From positions 1 to 57,119 of the forward strand of contig JAFTXI010000034.1 of assembly GCA_017461665.1 (NCBI GenBank): DNA of 57,119 nt, in the 5' to 3' direction. This DNA is from Bacteroidales bacterium. GTDB lineage: Bacteria > Bacteroidota > Bacteroidia > Bacteroidales > F082. Of the stretch, positions 7,871 to 16,594 are shown piece after piece; the stretch's first letter is position 1, and each line of letters opens with the position of its first letter. Under the pieces are notes generated by a model, which saw nothing but the letters and a program-made list of their open reading frames with translations, was not told the DNA's origin and did not search any database. Both the position numbers and the translations under genes were made by a program.

Positions 7871-7996
7871 TTATTCTTTCCTCAAAAGTTCGACAATTTC
7901 TGCTTGCGATTCTTTCATCTTCGTATCAAAATCTATCGCTTCATCACGGTTCTTGAATTCGATGTATTTGCTTGGAACAAAAAACCGTCCATTCAT
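7871..7996 (-). pseudogene. Probable 3' remnant of a type I modification subunit gene (hsdM)
   Basis: From ATG at 7996 the frame reads NGRFFVPSKYIEFKNRDEAI then DFDTKMKESQAEIVELLRKE and a stop at 7871. Reading through that stop, the same frame continues ERKEELKDLFVNYN before the DUF1016 gene begins. This pattern resembles the C-terminus of Bacteroidetes HsdM proteins (IEF.NRDE.IDFD..M followed by a coiled coil). A stop lies in frame at 8036-8038, and nothing upstream resembles a methyltransferase core, because the fabK-like gene begins there. I infer a truncated relic of a type I restriction-modification locus; recognition is from memory of the family and is moderate. Confidence 0.4.
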
Positions 7997-8040
7997 AATG
8001 CTTATTTCTATGTTGGATGTAAAATGAGTTCTTTTTTATA

Positions 8041-8075
8041 AATCAGTGGGAATCCGTAAGATCTGTGAGATTTAA
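8041..8075. repeat. Decamer array at the 3' end of the fabK-like gene
   Basis: Units AATCAGTGGG, AATCCGTAAG, ATCTGTGAGA follow with a period of 10. The array overlaps the stop codon of the minus-strand flavoprotein gene (8072). Similar 'AATCCGTG/ATCTGTGAG' strings are familiar as dispersed repeats in Bacteroidetes genomes. Confidence 0.65.
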
Positions 8076-9034
8076 AATATTCCGAGGATTTTAAGATTCT
8101 CTTTATAAGCTTGTTCCAACTCAGAAATCATATTATCGACGATTTTTTTTGCCGTAGGTATGTCTCTTATGATAGCAGCAACCTGCCCTATCTCAAGTTC
8201 ACCGTTTTCGACATCGCCTAAAAAGATTCCCTGCTGCGCCTTACCGCGACCCAAAATCTCCTGCAATTCTTCCTTCGTTGCACCTGACTGCTCAGCAGCA
8301 TCAACTTGTTCAAAGAATTTGTTCTTCACTAACCTGGTCGGGCTTATCTTCTTGAGCGAAAGCATAGTATCGCCTTCTTTCAATGTAGTACACAATGTTT
8401 TAAATTCAGGACTTGCGCTACTTTCGCTACAGACAGCAAAACGACTTCCTACTTGTACGCCTTCTGCGCCCAAGGCGAGACAAGCCAACATAGCATCACC
8501 GGTAGCAATACCACCGGCAGCAATGAGAGGAATATCTAACACCTTCTTCACGGCAGGAATCAACACCATAGTAGTCGTTTCCTCGCGACCATTGTGACCG
8601 CCAGCCTCAAAGCCTTCTGCCACAACAGCATCGACGCCAGCCTGCTGCGCTTTAAGAGCGAATTTGGAACTCGACACGACATGTGCTACCTTGATACCAT
8701 TATCGTGCAAAATCTCTGTCCACAACTGAGGATTTCCTGCCGAGGTAAAAACAATAGGTACCTTCTCCTCTATTATCACCTCCATCAGGTCTTTAGAATA
8801 AGGCGACATCAACGGGACATTGACGCCGAAAGGTTCTTTGGTCAGTTCTCTACATTTTGCAATATGCTCGCGCAACATATCCGGCTTGAGCGAACCGGCG
8901 CCAATGAGTCCGAGGCCGCCGGCATTAGTGACAGCAGCTGCCAACTTAGCGCCGCTACACCATACCATTCCTCCCGAGATTATAGGATACCTTATCCCAA
9001 ACAAACGAGTGACTCTATTATCTATCTTTTCCAT
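8072..9034 (-). CDS. FMN-dependent enoyl-ACP reductase II (FabK-like) / nitronate monooxygenase family
   Basis: A 320-residue TIM-barrel flavoprotein of the 2-nitropropane dioxygenase superfamily. Recognisable parts are RYPIISGGMVWCSGAKLAAA (N-terminus), FGVNVPL (near 68), the EGFEAGGHNGRE loop with its conserved His (near 140), IPLIAAGGIATGDAM (near 168) and EGVQVGSRFAV. Length and the AGGH loop fit FabK, which performs the last step of fatty-acid elongation with NAD(P)H; the family also contains nitronate monooxygenases, so the substrate is not certain. It follows mpl by 57 bases on the same strand and may share its transcript. Confidence 0.85.
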   Translation of the reverse strand: MEKIDNRVTRLFGIRYPIISGGMVWCSGAKLAAAVTNAGGLGLIGAGSLKPDMLREHIAKCRELTKEPFGVNVPLMSPYSKDLMEVIIEEKVPIVFTSAGNPQLWTEILHDNGIKVAHVVSSSKFALKAQQAGVDAVVAEGFEAGGHNGREETTTMVLIPAVKKVLDIPLIAAGGIATGDAMLACLALGAEGVQVGSRFAVCSESSASPEFKTLCTTLKEGDTMLSLKKISPTRLVKNKFFEQVDAAEQSGATKEELQEILGRGKAQQGIFLGDVENGELEIGQVAAIIRDIPTAKKIVDNMISELEQAYKENLKILGIF

Positions 9035-9091
9035 ATCTTATCTAACAAATAAAAAAAACGAATGTCCTTATCTTAACAGTAAATTGTAATA

Positions 9092-10447
9092 TCAGAAAAT
9101 TTCAACGAGGTCGTCTTTCGTGAGTCCGTTGAAATCGCCGGAGCTCATCAAGCCGATGACGACATTTTCTTTAGGAACATCATTAAACATTTCAAGCAAC
9201 TCACCTTTGGAATGGACGACTTTTATATCTTTGCGAGCGAAACCTTCCACTATCCTCTCGTCGCTCATCATCTCCAATTTTTTGATTGCCACAGCATGAG
9301 GATCATAGAAAACGACAGCCTTCTCGCAGTCGGCCAAACAATGTTCGTAATGATTGATAAACACCTCGCTAAGACTGCTATAAGTGTGAAGTTCAAAGAC
9401 AATCACCAGATATTTGTCGCGATATTGTTCTCTCAAAGCCTTTGCTGTCGCCAATACTTTTGAAGGCGCGTGAGCGAAGTCGCGGAAAATCAGGCTATTT
9501 TTTTCCTTGTTTTCTGACATCAGTTCAAGACGACGCGAAGCTCCCTTGAACGAGGCTATAGCCTCATAAAATATCTCATCACTGATACCTATTTTGTTAC
9601 AAACATTACGAGCTGCATTGATATTCTTCATATTATGCTCGCCAAATATCTGCATCTTAATTTTCTTGTCACCGCTAATGAGGTAAGTACTTTCGCCGTC
9701 TGTATGATATTCGTGAATATCGTATACGAAAGCCGGCGCCTTGGAAGTGGCAGCTATCTTCTTCGCTTCAACATCATTGACGTCGTAGATAAGACATCCA
9801 CCCTCTTCTATAGTATCGACATAAATTCTAAACTGTTCAAGATAAGAGTCGAATGTTGGAAAGACGTTGACATGATCCCAGCCGATGCCACTTATCACAG
9901 CGATATGAGGATGATACTTATGGAACTTCGGCACTCTATCGATTGGCGAAGTTAGATATTCGTCGCCTTCAATCACCATATATTTTGCTGTCTCGCTGAG
10001 ACGTACCATCACGTCGAAACCTTCAAGTTGTGCGCCCACCATAAAATCCGTTTCAACGCCGGCATATTTCATCACATGAAGAATCATTGATGTTATCGTT
10101 GTCTTTCCATGGCTTCCGCCTATGACGATTCTGGTTTTGTCTTTACTTTGTTCGTAGAGATATTCCGGATAAGAATAGACTTTCAGTCCGAGTTCTTGTG
10201 CGCGAATCAGTTCAGGGTTATCGATACGCGCGTGCATTCCGAGTATTACGGCTTCGTACGAATCGTCCAATATTTCAGGATGCCAGCCTATCTGTTCTGG
10301 CAAGATACCTTCATTCTTAAGACGTGTTTTTGATGGATCGAAAATCTCGTCATCGGAACCTGTCACTTCGTAACCTTTTCTATGTAAGGCAATAGCGAGG
10401 TTATGCATCGCGCTTCCTCCTATAGCAATAAAATGTACTTTTCTCAT
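9092..10447 (-). CDS. mpl: UDP-N-acetylmuramate:L-Ala-gamma-D-Glu-mDAP ligase (Mpl)
   Basis: A 451-codon Mur-ligase family enzyme. It opens MRKVHFIAIGGSAMHNLAIAL, and the ATP loop GGSHGKTTITSM lies near residue 108. The segment RDFAHAPSKVLATAKAL (near 325) is typical of Mpl. Mpl reattaches recycled murein tripeptide to UDP-MurNAc in the cytoplasm. ATG at 10447 is chosen over an upstream in-frame codon at 10486, since the family starts at MRKVHFIAIGG and a -7 box TATCTTTG lies at 10463-10470. The gene thus has its own promoter just after the terminator at 10475-10504. Together with the NamZ-like gene it suggests active peptidoglycan recycling. Confidence 0.93.
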   Translation of the reverse strand: MRKVHFIAIGGSAMHNLAIALHRKGYEVTGSDDEIFDPSKTRLKNEGILPEQIGWHPEILDDSYEAVILGMHARIDNPELIRAQELGLKVYSYPEYLYEQSKDKTRIVIGGSHGKTTITSMILHVMKYAGVETDFMVGAQLEGFDVMVRLSETAKYMVIEGDEYLTSPIDRVPKFHKYHPHIAVISGIGWDHVNVFPTFDSYLEQFRIYVDTIEEGGCLIYDVNDVEAKKIAATSKAPAFVYDIHEYHTDGESTYLISGDKKIKMQIFGEHNMKNINAARNVCNKIGISDEIFYEAIASFKGASRRLELMSENKEKNSLIFRDFAHAPSKVLATAKALREQYRDKYLVIVFELHTYSSLSEVFINHYEHCLADCEKAVVFYDPHAVAIKKLEMMSDERIVEGFARKDIKVVHSKGELLEMFNDVPKENVVIGLMSSGDFNGLTKDDLVEIF

Positions 10448-10469
10448 AACATTACTTTTTCGCAAAGAT

Positions 10470-10504
10470 AATAAAAGAGACGCCATAAAAATATGACGTC
10501 TCTT
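10470..10504 (-). terminator. Hairpin after the Omp28-like pair
   Basis: On the minus strand AAGAGACG (10504-10497) pairs with CGTCTCTT (10482-10475) and is followed by a T-rich stretch. It separates the Omp28-like genes from mpl. Confidence 0.6.
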
Positions 10505-10528
10505 AAATAAATCGATATTAATTTTTTA

Positions 10529-12184
10529 TTATTTGTTAACGACAACTTTTTCAGAAACCACGTTACCTTCCATTGTCTCGATATTGACATAATACATACC
10601 ATTTGACCATGATTCTGTATTTATTTCAAGCATATCGGAATTAACCTCTTGGGAGAAGACCAACTGTCCTGAGACATTATAGACACTGACTTTGCTGATA
10701 TTGTCTGCCGAGACACTGATGAACGAAGTTGCTGGATTTGGATAGACAGTTGCATTTACTTCTGCTACTTCGTCAACGCTAACTGTTTGAACGGTAAACT
10801 CAACAGGCAAAACATATCTGAATGCGTTTTCTGTAGGGCTACCTGTTATCAATGTTGCATTGCTCTTATTTTTGATTCCCCAGAATCCCGAGCCGGCACC
10901 TTCACCGTTGGCATTCTTAATGATGAAACGATAGCAGCCTATTTCTGTCAAGTTAACAATCTCTGTATAAACCTTGTTTGCATCTTCAAATGTGAAAGTA
11001 TGAATAGTCTCGTCTGTATCCATATTAACGATTTCGATACTTTGTTCTTCAGGATTATTACCTGTTTTTATTTGAATTTTCATATAACCCTCAGCGAGTT
11101 CAATAGGAGCTTCTGAGTTAAATGTATATATATTATCGAAGCCATATTCGTCGGCATTGCTACCGTTAATAGTAACAGCTTCGATTGTCACTGATGAAGA
11201 ACCATTCATGTTGATGATTTCAGACATAACGAAATCTTCTGATTCTCCATTGGCGAGATTACCTTCCCAAGTATAAGAACCCAAATCCATATCGTTATCA
11301 CCTGTGATGTTAAACAATACTGAAGTCAAGTTCTCATTGCCATAGTTTTTGATAGTTAAGCGAGGTTGCATCTCATCTGAACATAATCCGACAGGAGTCT
11401 CTTCCATCAATGTGATACCCATATCGTGTTGAGCTGTAAGATTTGCGAGAGAAAGTTTCACTGCTTGATAAACCTCTTTGTTACCTGCATAGTTTTGAAC
11501 CCAAGCCACCAACTCGCAGTTTTCTCTTGGCAGACCTGCCATATCGAAATCAAAACTAAATGAACCAGTATCTGTTGTCAATTGTGTTCCGTTTTGATTT
11601 GGAATCATATCTCTTGTAACATAATTGACTTCAGACATACCTTGCCATCCGTGTTGGATATGAGATTCTGTTAAAACTACAAACAATCTGGCATCAGTAG
11701 CGTTACATGTTCCAACTTTTGCCACATCAATATTGACAGTGCAAACCGAACCTTCTTTATAGTTTAACGACATGTCTATTGAATAAGGACTTGTCACATT
11801 GATACGTTGGTTATAAGCATTTAAGCCTTGGTTATAAGCCTGTTGTGCATGTTGTTCATTACCGCCATTTCCCGACATTGATGGAGAGAGCATACCATCG
11901 ACTTTCACTGTTGGATAGCCGGAGATGTAATAATAATTAGCGCGAGCATTTGTCTCATTGGTATAAAACTTAGGGATAGAGAAAGCGCTTGTGTGGTAAG
12001 CCACTGCTGCTACAGACTTACCTTCTTCCAACAATCGTCCTATACCAGATGCTGCACCTGGACACCATGGACAGTTAACGCCAGTAAACACTTCAAATAA
12101 AACACACTCTCTTGCTACGTTTTGAGCAAGAACCGAACTCGATAACACTATCGAGATGATAAATGTAAATAATGCTTTTTTCAT
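10529..12184 (-). CDS. Omp28-like, thioredoxin-fold type IX secreted protein (copy 2)
   Basis: 551 residues: signal peptide (1-20, SSVLAQ), then an Omp28-type thioredoxin-like region with FEVFTGVNCPWCPGAA (CPWC at 38-41). A long beta-rich middle follows. The C-terminal type A sorting domain starts at YPNPATSFISV and ends in NVVSEKVVVNK, as expected for Por/type IX cargo anchored at the cell surface. Relatives are described as outer-membrane or surface proteins in Porphyromonas-like bacteria. It lies 10 bases downstream of a close paralogue of nearly equal length, so the two are cotranscribed. Whether CPWC is redox-active is an inference. Confidence 0.85.
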   Translation of the reverse strand: MKKALFTFIISIVLSSSVLAQNVARECVLFEVFTGVNCPWCPGAASGIGRLLEEGKSVAAVAYHTSAFSIPKFYTNETNARANYYYISGYPTVKVDGMLSPSMSGNGGNEQHAQQAYNQGLNAYNQRINVTSPYSIDMSLNYKEGSVCTVNIDVAKVGTCNATDARLFVVLTESHIQHGWQGMSEVNYVTRDMIPNQNGTQLTTDTGSFSFDFDMAGLPRENCELVAWVQNYAGNKEVYQAVKLSLANLTAQHDMGITLMEETPVGLCSDEMQPRLTIKNYGNENLTSVLFNITGDNDMDLGSYTWEGNLANGESEDFVMSEIINMNGSSSVTIEAVTINGSNADEYGFDNIYTFNSEAPIELAEGYMKIQIKTGNNPEEQSIEIVNMDTDETIHTFTFEDANKVYTEIVNLTEIGCYRFIIKNANGEGAGSGFWGIKNKSNATLITGSPTENAFRYVLPVEFTVQTVSVDEVAEVNATVYPNPATSFISVSADNISKVSVYNVSGQLVFSQEVNSDMLEINTESWSNGMYYVNIETMEGNVVSEKVVVNK

Positions 12185-12194
12185 TTTAATAAAT

Positions 12195-13832
12195 TTATTT
12201 CACTATAATTTTTTGTGATGTTCTTATTCCGTTTTTTGTTTCAACACTTATGTAATATAATCCTGTTGTCCATGTATTTACGTCGATGACAACTTTTGTA
12301 TTTTCCGTTTTCTCGCTATAAACCAATTGTCCTGATGCATTATAGACACTGATTTCACTTAAGTTATCTGCTGAAATATTAACAAGTTCTGAAGCTGGAT
12401 TTGGATAAATCACCACATTCGACTTCTTATATGTGTCGGCAATGCTTTCTTCAGAGAACATTAACTCAAATGGGAATTCATATCTGAAAGCATTTTCTGT
12501 ATTACTACCCATAATAACAGTTTCTTTGTCGGCATCTTTAACGCCCCAGAATCCATTACCTATGCCAGCTCCATTAGCACTTTTCATAACTACTCTATAG
12601 CAGCCATATTCTGTGAATGTATATTCCTCTTGGTACATCTTGTTTGGTTCTGAGAACGAATACGACTGAATAACTTCTTGAGAATCCATATCCATAATAT
12701 CAACAGTGATAGGATTGTCGCCTGTCTTGAGTTGTAATTTCATATAACCATCAGGAAGATTATATGGAGTTGAAGCGTCATAAAGATAAATGTTATCGAA
12801 TGAATATTCGTCGGCATTGTTTCCATTTAAGTTAAGCAATTCTATTCTAACTGAACCTGTTTCACCAAAGTCTATTTCATCAAAAATTATTTCTGTTTGC
12901 ATACCTTTAGGAAGTGTACCTGTCCATTCCTCATTACCGAGTTCTGTACCTGTACCGTCAACGATATTGAAAGTTGCTGATGTTATTGTTTCTGATCCAT
13001 AGTTTCTGAATGTCATACGAGGTTTTATCATACCTGAGCATGATTCTGGAGAAACTTCTTCTATTTTAGTGATACCCAAATCGTATTGAGAAAGTGCGTC
13101 AGCAATAGACAATTTAACTGCTTGATACACTTCTCTACTTCCATTATAATTTTGAACCCAAGCTATCAATTGGAGATTTTCCTTTTTATAACCTGCCACA
13201 CTAAACAATTCAGTTATTTCTTGTGAGTCTGACTTTATCTCTACGCCTGATGAAGAAGTAACGATATCACGGACAACAGCATTCAATTCAGAAAGACCAC
13301 CCCATTGTTGTTGGATATGTGACTCTGTCAAAGCGATAAATAATCTCACATCATTACCATCACAATCAGCGACCTTATTAACGACGGCCTTAACTTGGCA
13401 TTGTGTTCCTGAATGATAATCGAAGGAAAGGTCGATTGAAAATGGACTTAGAACATTAATACGTTCGTCATAATGAGGCTTATACTTATTATATTGTGTT
13501 TGACCTTGGCTCGCAGTTCCACCACCTTCCATTCTTATCATACCATCAATCATGACTGTTGGGAAAGCTTGAACGCTATAATAAGTTGCTCTACCATTTG
13601 TTTCTGCTGTTGCATACTCAGGAGGTGAGTAATATGAATTATGGAATGCCAATGGTGCAATAGACAGACCTTCTTCCAACATCATAGCGATTCCTTGTGC
13701 AGCCGCTGGACAGAATCCACAACCGATTCCCGTAAACGCTTCAATTAAAACACATTCTCGTGCTACACCCTGTGCCATAACATTTCCTGCTATCAACACA
13801 GAGGCTACAATTGTAAGTAAAAACTTCTTCAT
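12195..13832 (-). CDS. Omp28-like, thioredoxin-fold type IX secreted protein (copy 1)
   Basis: 545 residues with the same plan as the downstream gene. It has a signal peptide ending VMAQ, the segment EAFTGIGCGFCPAAAQGIA (CGFC at 38-41), a beta-rich centre, and a C-terminal sorting domain (YPNPASELVNIS... SQKIIVK). Aligned segments such as RECVL.E.FTG, the NADEY.FDNIY block and SENAFRY-like strings show recent common descent, yet the central regions have diverged. A -7 box TAAATTTG lies at 13879-13886. The pair most likely arose by tandem duplication; the two dipeptides between the cysteines differ (GF versus PW). Confidence 0.85.
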   Translation of the reverse strand: MKKFLLTIVASVLIAGNVMAQGVARECVLIEAFTGIGCGFCPAAAQGIAMMLEEGLSIAPLAFHNSYYSPPEYATAETNGRATYYSVQAFPTVMIDGMIRMEGGGTASQGQTQYNKYKPHYDERINVLSPFSIDLSFDYHSGTQCQVKAVVNKVADCDGNDVRLFIALTESHIQQQWGGLSELNAVVRDIVTSSSGVEIKSDSQEITELFSVAGYKKENLQLIAWVQNYNGSREVYQAVKLSIADALSQYDLGITKIEEVSPESCSGMIKPRMTFRNYGSETITSATFNIVDGTGTELGNEEWTGTLPKGMQTEIIFDEIDFGETGSVRIELLNLNGNNADEYSFDNIYLYDASTPYNLPDGYMKLQLKTGDNPITVDIMDMDSQEVIQSYSFSEPNKMYQEEYTFTEYGCYRVVMKSANGAGIGNGFWGVKDADKETVIMGSNTENAFRYEFPFELMFSEESIADTYKKSNVVIYPNPASELVNISADNLSEISVYNASGQLVYSEKTENTKVVIDVNTWTTGLYYISVETKNGIRTSQKIIVK

Positions 13833-13950
13833 TTTTTTTGATCGATTAATTTGTGAATATTCCTATTTTAATGATTCGCAAATTTACATTTTTTCTTTGA
13901 AAATATCTTCCTTCTTATCATATTATTTCTCATTTTTGCAAAAAAATATT

Positions 13951-14865
13951 ATGCTCAACAGATTGCTCATAAAACACTTCATCGATTACCTCCGATTGGA
14001 GCAGTCGCTGTCAGACAACAGCGTCAGTGCCTACTTGCACGACATCGAACTTTTCTTGCAATTTTTAGAAAGCATAAATCATTCATTATCACTAAAGGAA
14101 ATCAAACAGGAAGACATTGAATCTTTTTTCGCATATCTTTACGACTTAGGTTTTTCGGCAAGTTCTCAGGCAAGGATTTTGTCAGGTTTGAAAAAGTTTT
14201 TCACATATCTCATCAAAGAAAAATTAATAACAGAGAATCCCACCTTACTTATTTCATCTCCAAGCGTAGGTCGTCATTTACCCGATGTTCTCTCCTATCA
14301 AGAGATTATCAAGATGATTGATTCCATCGACTTAAGCGAACCATTTGGACATCGCAACAAAGCCATACTCGAAGTCTTGTATGCTTGCGGTTTGAGAGTT
14401 TCAGAACTTATCTCATTGAAGATAAGCAATATTTATGTCGAAGACGAATTTGTAAGAGTCATCGGCAAAGGAAACAAGGAACGTCTGATACCGATTAGTA
14501 GTTCTACTCTAAAGACTTTATTCCTATATATTAATGGTGAAAGAAAAATGCAAGATATCAATCCTAAGTTTTCCGACACCGTATTTATTAACAGACGCGG
14601 TTCTAACTTAAGTCGTCAGATGATTTTCTTAATCATTAAGAGACTTGCTGAGGAGAATGGCATCAAAAAAAATATCGGACCACACACGATCCGACATTCT
14701 TTTGCTACACATCTGTTGGAAGGAGGCGCCGACTTGAGGGCCGTTCAACAAATGCTCGGTCATTCAAGCATCAGCACTACAGAGATTTACACTCACGTCT
14801 CCGACCAATATCTAAGAGAGATAATTTCCTTATATCACCCTCGTTTTAATGATGATTCTCAATAA
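13951..14865 (+). CDS. xerD: Site-specific tyrosine recombinase XerD/XerC
   Basis: 304 residues. The N-terminal SAM-like DNA-binding domain (FIDYLRLEQSLSDNSVSAYL) is followed by the catalytic domain. All catalytic positions are visible: Arg in YACGLRVSELI, Lys in GKGNKERLIPI, HxxR in GPHTIRHSFATHLLEGGADL, His in LGHSSISTTEIYTH, and the Tyr in IYTHV. Xer recombinases resolve chromosome dimers at dif. Start at 13951 fits the family; an upstream in-frame codon at 13897 adds an unlikely hydrophobic extension. XerD is favoured over XerC by overall resemblance, not proven. The 3' end overlaps the converging gene by 7 bases. Confidence 0.9.
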   Translation: MLNRLLIKHFIDYLRLEQSLSDNSVSAYLHDIELFLQFLESINHSLSLKEIKQEDIESFFAYLYDLGFSASSQARILSGLKKFFTYLIKEKLITENPTLLISSPSVGRHLPDVLSYQEIIKMIDSIDLSEPFGHRNKAILEVLYACGLRVSELISLKISNIYVEDEFVRVIGKGNKERLIPISSSTLKTLFLYINGERKMQDINPKFSDTVFINRRGSNLSRQMIFLIIKRLAEENGIKKNIGPHTIRHSFATHLLEGGADLRAVQQMLGHSSISTTEIYTHVSDQYLREIISLYHPRFNDDSQ

Positions 14866-15314
14866 ATCATCTTGCCTTGTGCATCGACTATAACACCCCA
14901 TACGACATCTATCAGTTCGCCTTCGTTGAAATAGAAGTCGAGCATCAGTTCGTCATAAATCAAACAAGTGTCACCTTCTTGTTCCTCCTCATCAAATTCC
15001 TTATAACCATTTCTTTTCATCAAGTCGATGATTTTCTTGCGATCCATGTCATAGACGCGTTCACCAAACAGAAGTGCGTCAGTATTAGTTGTAGAGATAC
15101 TTGAAACAATAGTATTCGCCATTCCTTCAAAACAAATTGAGATCTCTTCCTCGTCATAATCATAAAGAATTGAACGATTCTCATCACCTTCTTCCAAAGG
15201 CTCCATCTCCTCATTGTTTGATGGTTCTCCCATAATGTTAACAATCTCTTCTATCGACATCCCAAACTTAATGTCGCCGCAGCCTTTTAATGGTTCTATT
15301 GTTATTTCTTTCAT
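14859..15314 (-). CDS. Uncharacterised acidic protein, 151 residues
   Basis: I do not recognise a named family. The start MKEITIEPLKGCGDIKFGMS followed by IEEIVNIMGEPSN is reminiscent of BamE/SmpA-like or immunity-protein folds, in which 'FGM....v...lG.P' recurs. The protein is rich in Glu and Asp, has no signal peptide and no membrane segment. It lies 14 bases downstream of the LolC/E-type permease gene and is probably cotranscribed. Its end overlaps xerD by 7 bases tail to tail, so the true length of at least one of them is fixed by that overlap. Confidence 0.6.
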   Translation of the reverse strand: MKEITIEPLKGCGDIKFGMSIEEIVNIMGEPSNNEEMEPLEEGDENRSILYDYDEEEISICFEGMANTIVSSISTTNTDALLFGERVYDMDRKKIIDLMKRNGYKEFDEEEQEGDTCLIYDELMLDFYFNEGELIDVVWGVIVDAQGKMIY

Positions 15315-15328
15315 ATTAAAAATATTAT

Positions 15329-16549
15329 TTATTCAAATCGTATTGATTTCGATGGATCTATATTATTGATAACCATTGTCGGTATTAACATCATCAAAGC
15401 CCAAAGCAAGAAAGTCCCTAAATTCAAAAGTAGTATGTAAGAGAAATTCAATTCAATAGGCACCGATGACAGATAATATGATTCCGGTGAAAGTTTGATA
15501 ATTTCTGTATATTTCTGTATAAGGCAGAGTCCAATTCCTAATAAATTACCGAACAACATACCTATTAATAATATCTTGCGTGAACGCTGTAAGAAAATCT
15601 TTCTGATGAAAGCATTATTGGCTCCCATCGATTTCAATATTCCAATGGTTGAAGTTCTTTCCAAGACTATTATCAGAAGCATACTAATTATCGTAATTCC
15701 AGCGACGACGAGCATAAGGACGATGATTATCACCACATTCATGTCTTGAAGTTCAAGCCAATCAAATATTTGCGGATACAACTCGTCGGCGGTATAAGAA
15801 ACGAGATTTGTCGGAATGCTATAATAGATGAAATTATTTGCTTCGTTGACATCGAAATCTTCTACCAGTTTTATCTCGAGATGACCGACATGATTATCTT
15901 CCCAACCATTAAGACGTCTTATCTGGTTGAGGTCGCAGTATATAAAACGCTCGTCGCATTCTGTAAGACCCGTTTCATAAATTCCTTTGATAGTAAATTT
16001 TCTTCCACGCGTTTTCATATCTTCACCTACGAACCATAATCTAACGTCATCGCCTTGATTTAGAAGCATCTTATCTGCAATAATTTTAGAAACGACAACA
16101 TCATTGGAGCGTACTTCATCGGAATATTGCGGAATGTCGCCGGAAATCAGATTAGATTTTATATAAGTCCAATCATAATCCTTGTCAACGCCTTTTAGTA
16201 CCATACCGTGAATTTCCTCGTCAGTCTTGATGATTCCGGCTTTATTTGCAGTCGGATAAATTGACTCGATGAAAGGCAGCGACAATTTTGATTTGATGAG
16301 TGTATCATATAGAAAAGGTGTCTCCTCAATTGACTCATTTTGATTTAAAACCTGAATCTGAATCGGAGACACGAATCCCACAACTTTATCTTTAATCTGA
16401 TTCTTAAAACCAACAACAACAGCTAAGGAAATCAACATTATAGAGATACCCAAGGCTATGCTTATTATAGCTATCTTCATTACTATCGAAGAAAGATTAC
16501 CCTTCGACAGTGAAAAAATTCTTGATGATATAAACCTTGTTGCTTTCAT
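15329..16549 (-). CDS. FtsX-like ABC permease of LolC/LolE type
   Basis: 406 residues with the LolC/E plan. A transmembrane helix lies near residues 22-47 (IAIISIALGISIMLISLAVV), then a large periplasmic domain, then three helices near 275-300, 325-345 and 375-400. The FtsX signature region SMLLIIVLERTSTIGILKSM is intact. Such permeases pair with a LolD ATPase to extract lipoproteins from the inner membrane; a lolD gene lies apart at 28409-29059 and is the likely partner. A single permease gene suggests a homodimeric LolF-like arrangement or a second gene elsewhere. A promoter is visible at 16566-16594. Confidence 0.85.
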   Translation of the reverse strand: MKATRFISSRIFSLSKGNLSSIVMKIAIISIALGISIMLISLAVVVGFKNQIKDKVVGFVSPIQIQVLNQNESIEETPFLYDTLIKSKLSLPFIESIYPTANKAGIIKTDEEIHGMVLKGVDKDYDWTYIKSNLISGDIPQYSDEVRSNDVVVSKIIADKMLLNQGDDVRLWFVGEDMKTRGRKFTIKGIYETGLTECDERFIYCDLNQIRRLNGWEDNHVGHLEIKLVEDFDVNEANNFIYYSIPTNLVSYTADELYPQIFDWLELQDMNVVIIIVLMLVVAGITIISMLLIIVLERTSTIGILKSMGANNAFIRKIFLQRSRKILLIGMLFGNLLGIGLCLIQKYTEIIKLSPESYYLSSVPIELNFSYILLLNLGTFLLWALMMLIPTMVINNIDPSKSIRFE

Positions 16550-16565
16550 TTTTTTCTTATCATTG

Positions 16566-16594
16566 CAAAAATAATCAAATATTTAAGTATGCAA
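16566..16594 (-). promoter_or_regulatory. Probable promoter of the permease gene
   Basis: On the minus strand TTG (16594-16592), an 18-base spacer and TATTTTTG (16573-16566) fit the Bacteroidetes pattern. The -33 part overlaps the start codon of the divergent NamZ-like gene. Confidence 0.5.
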
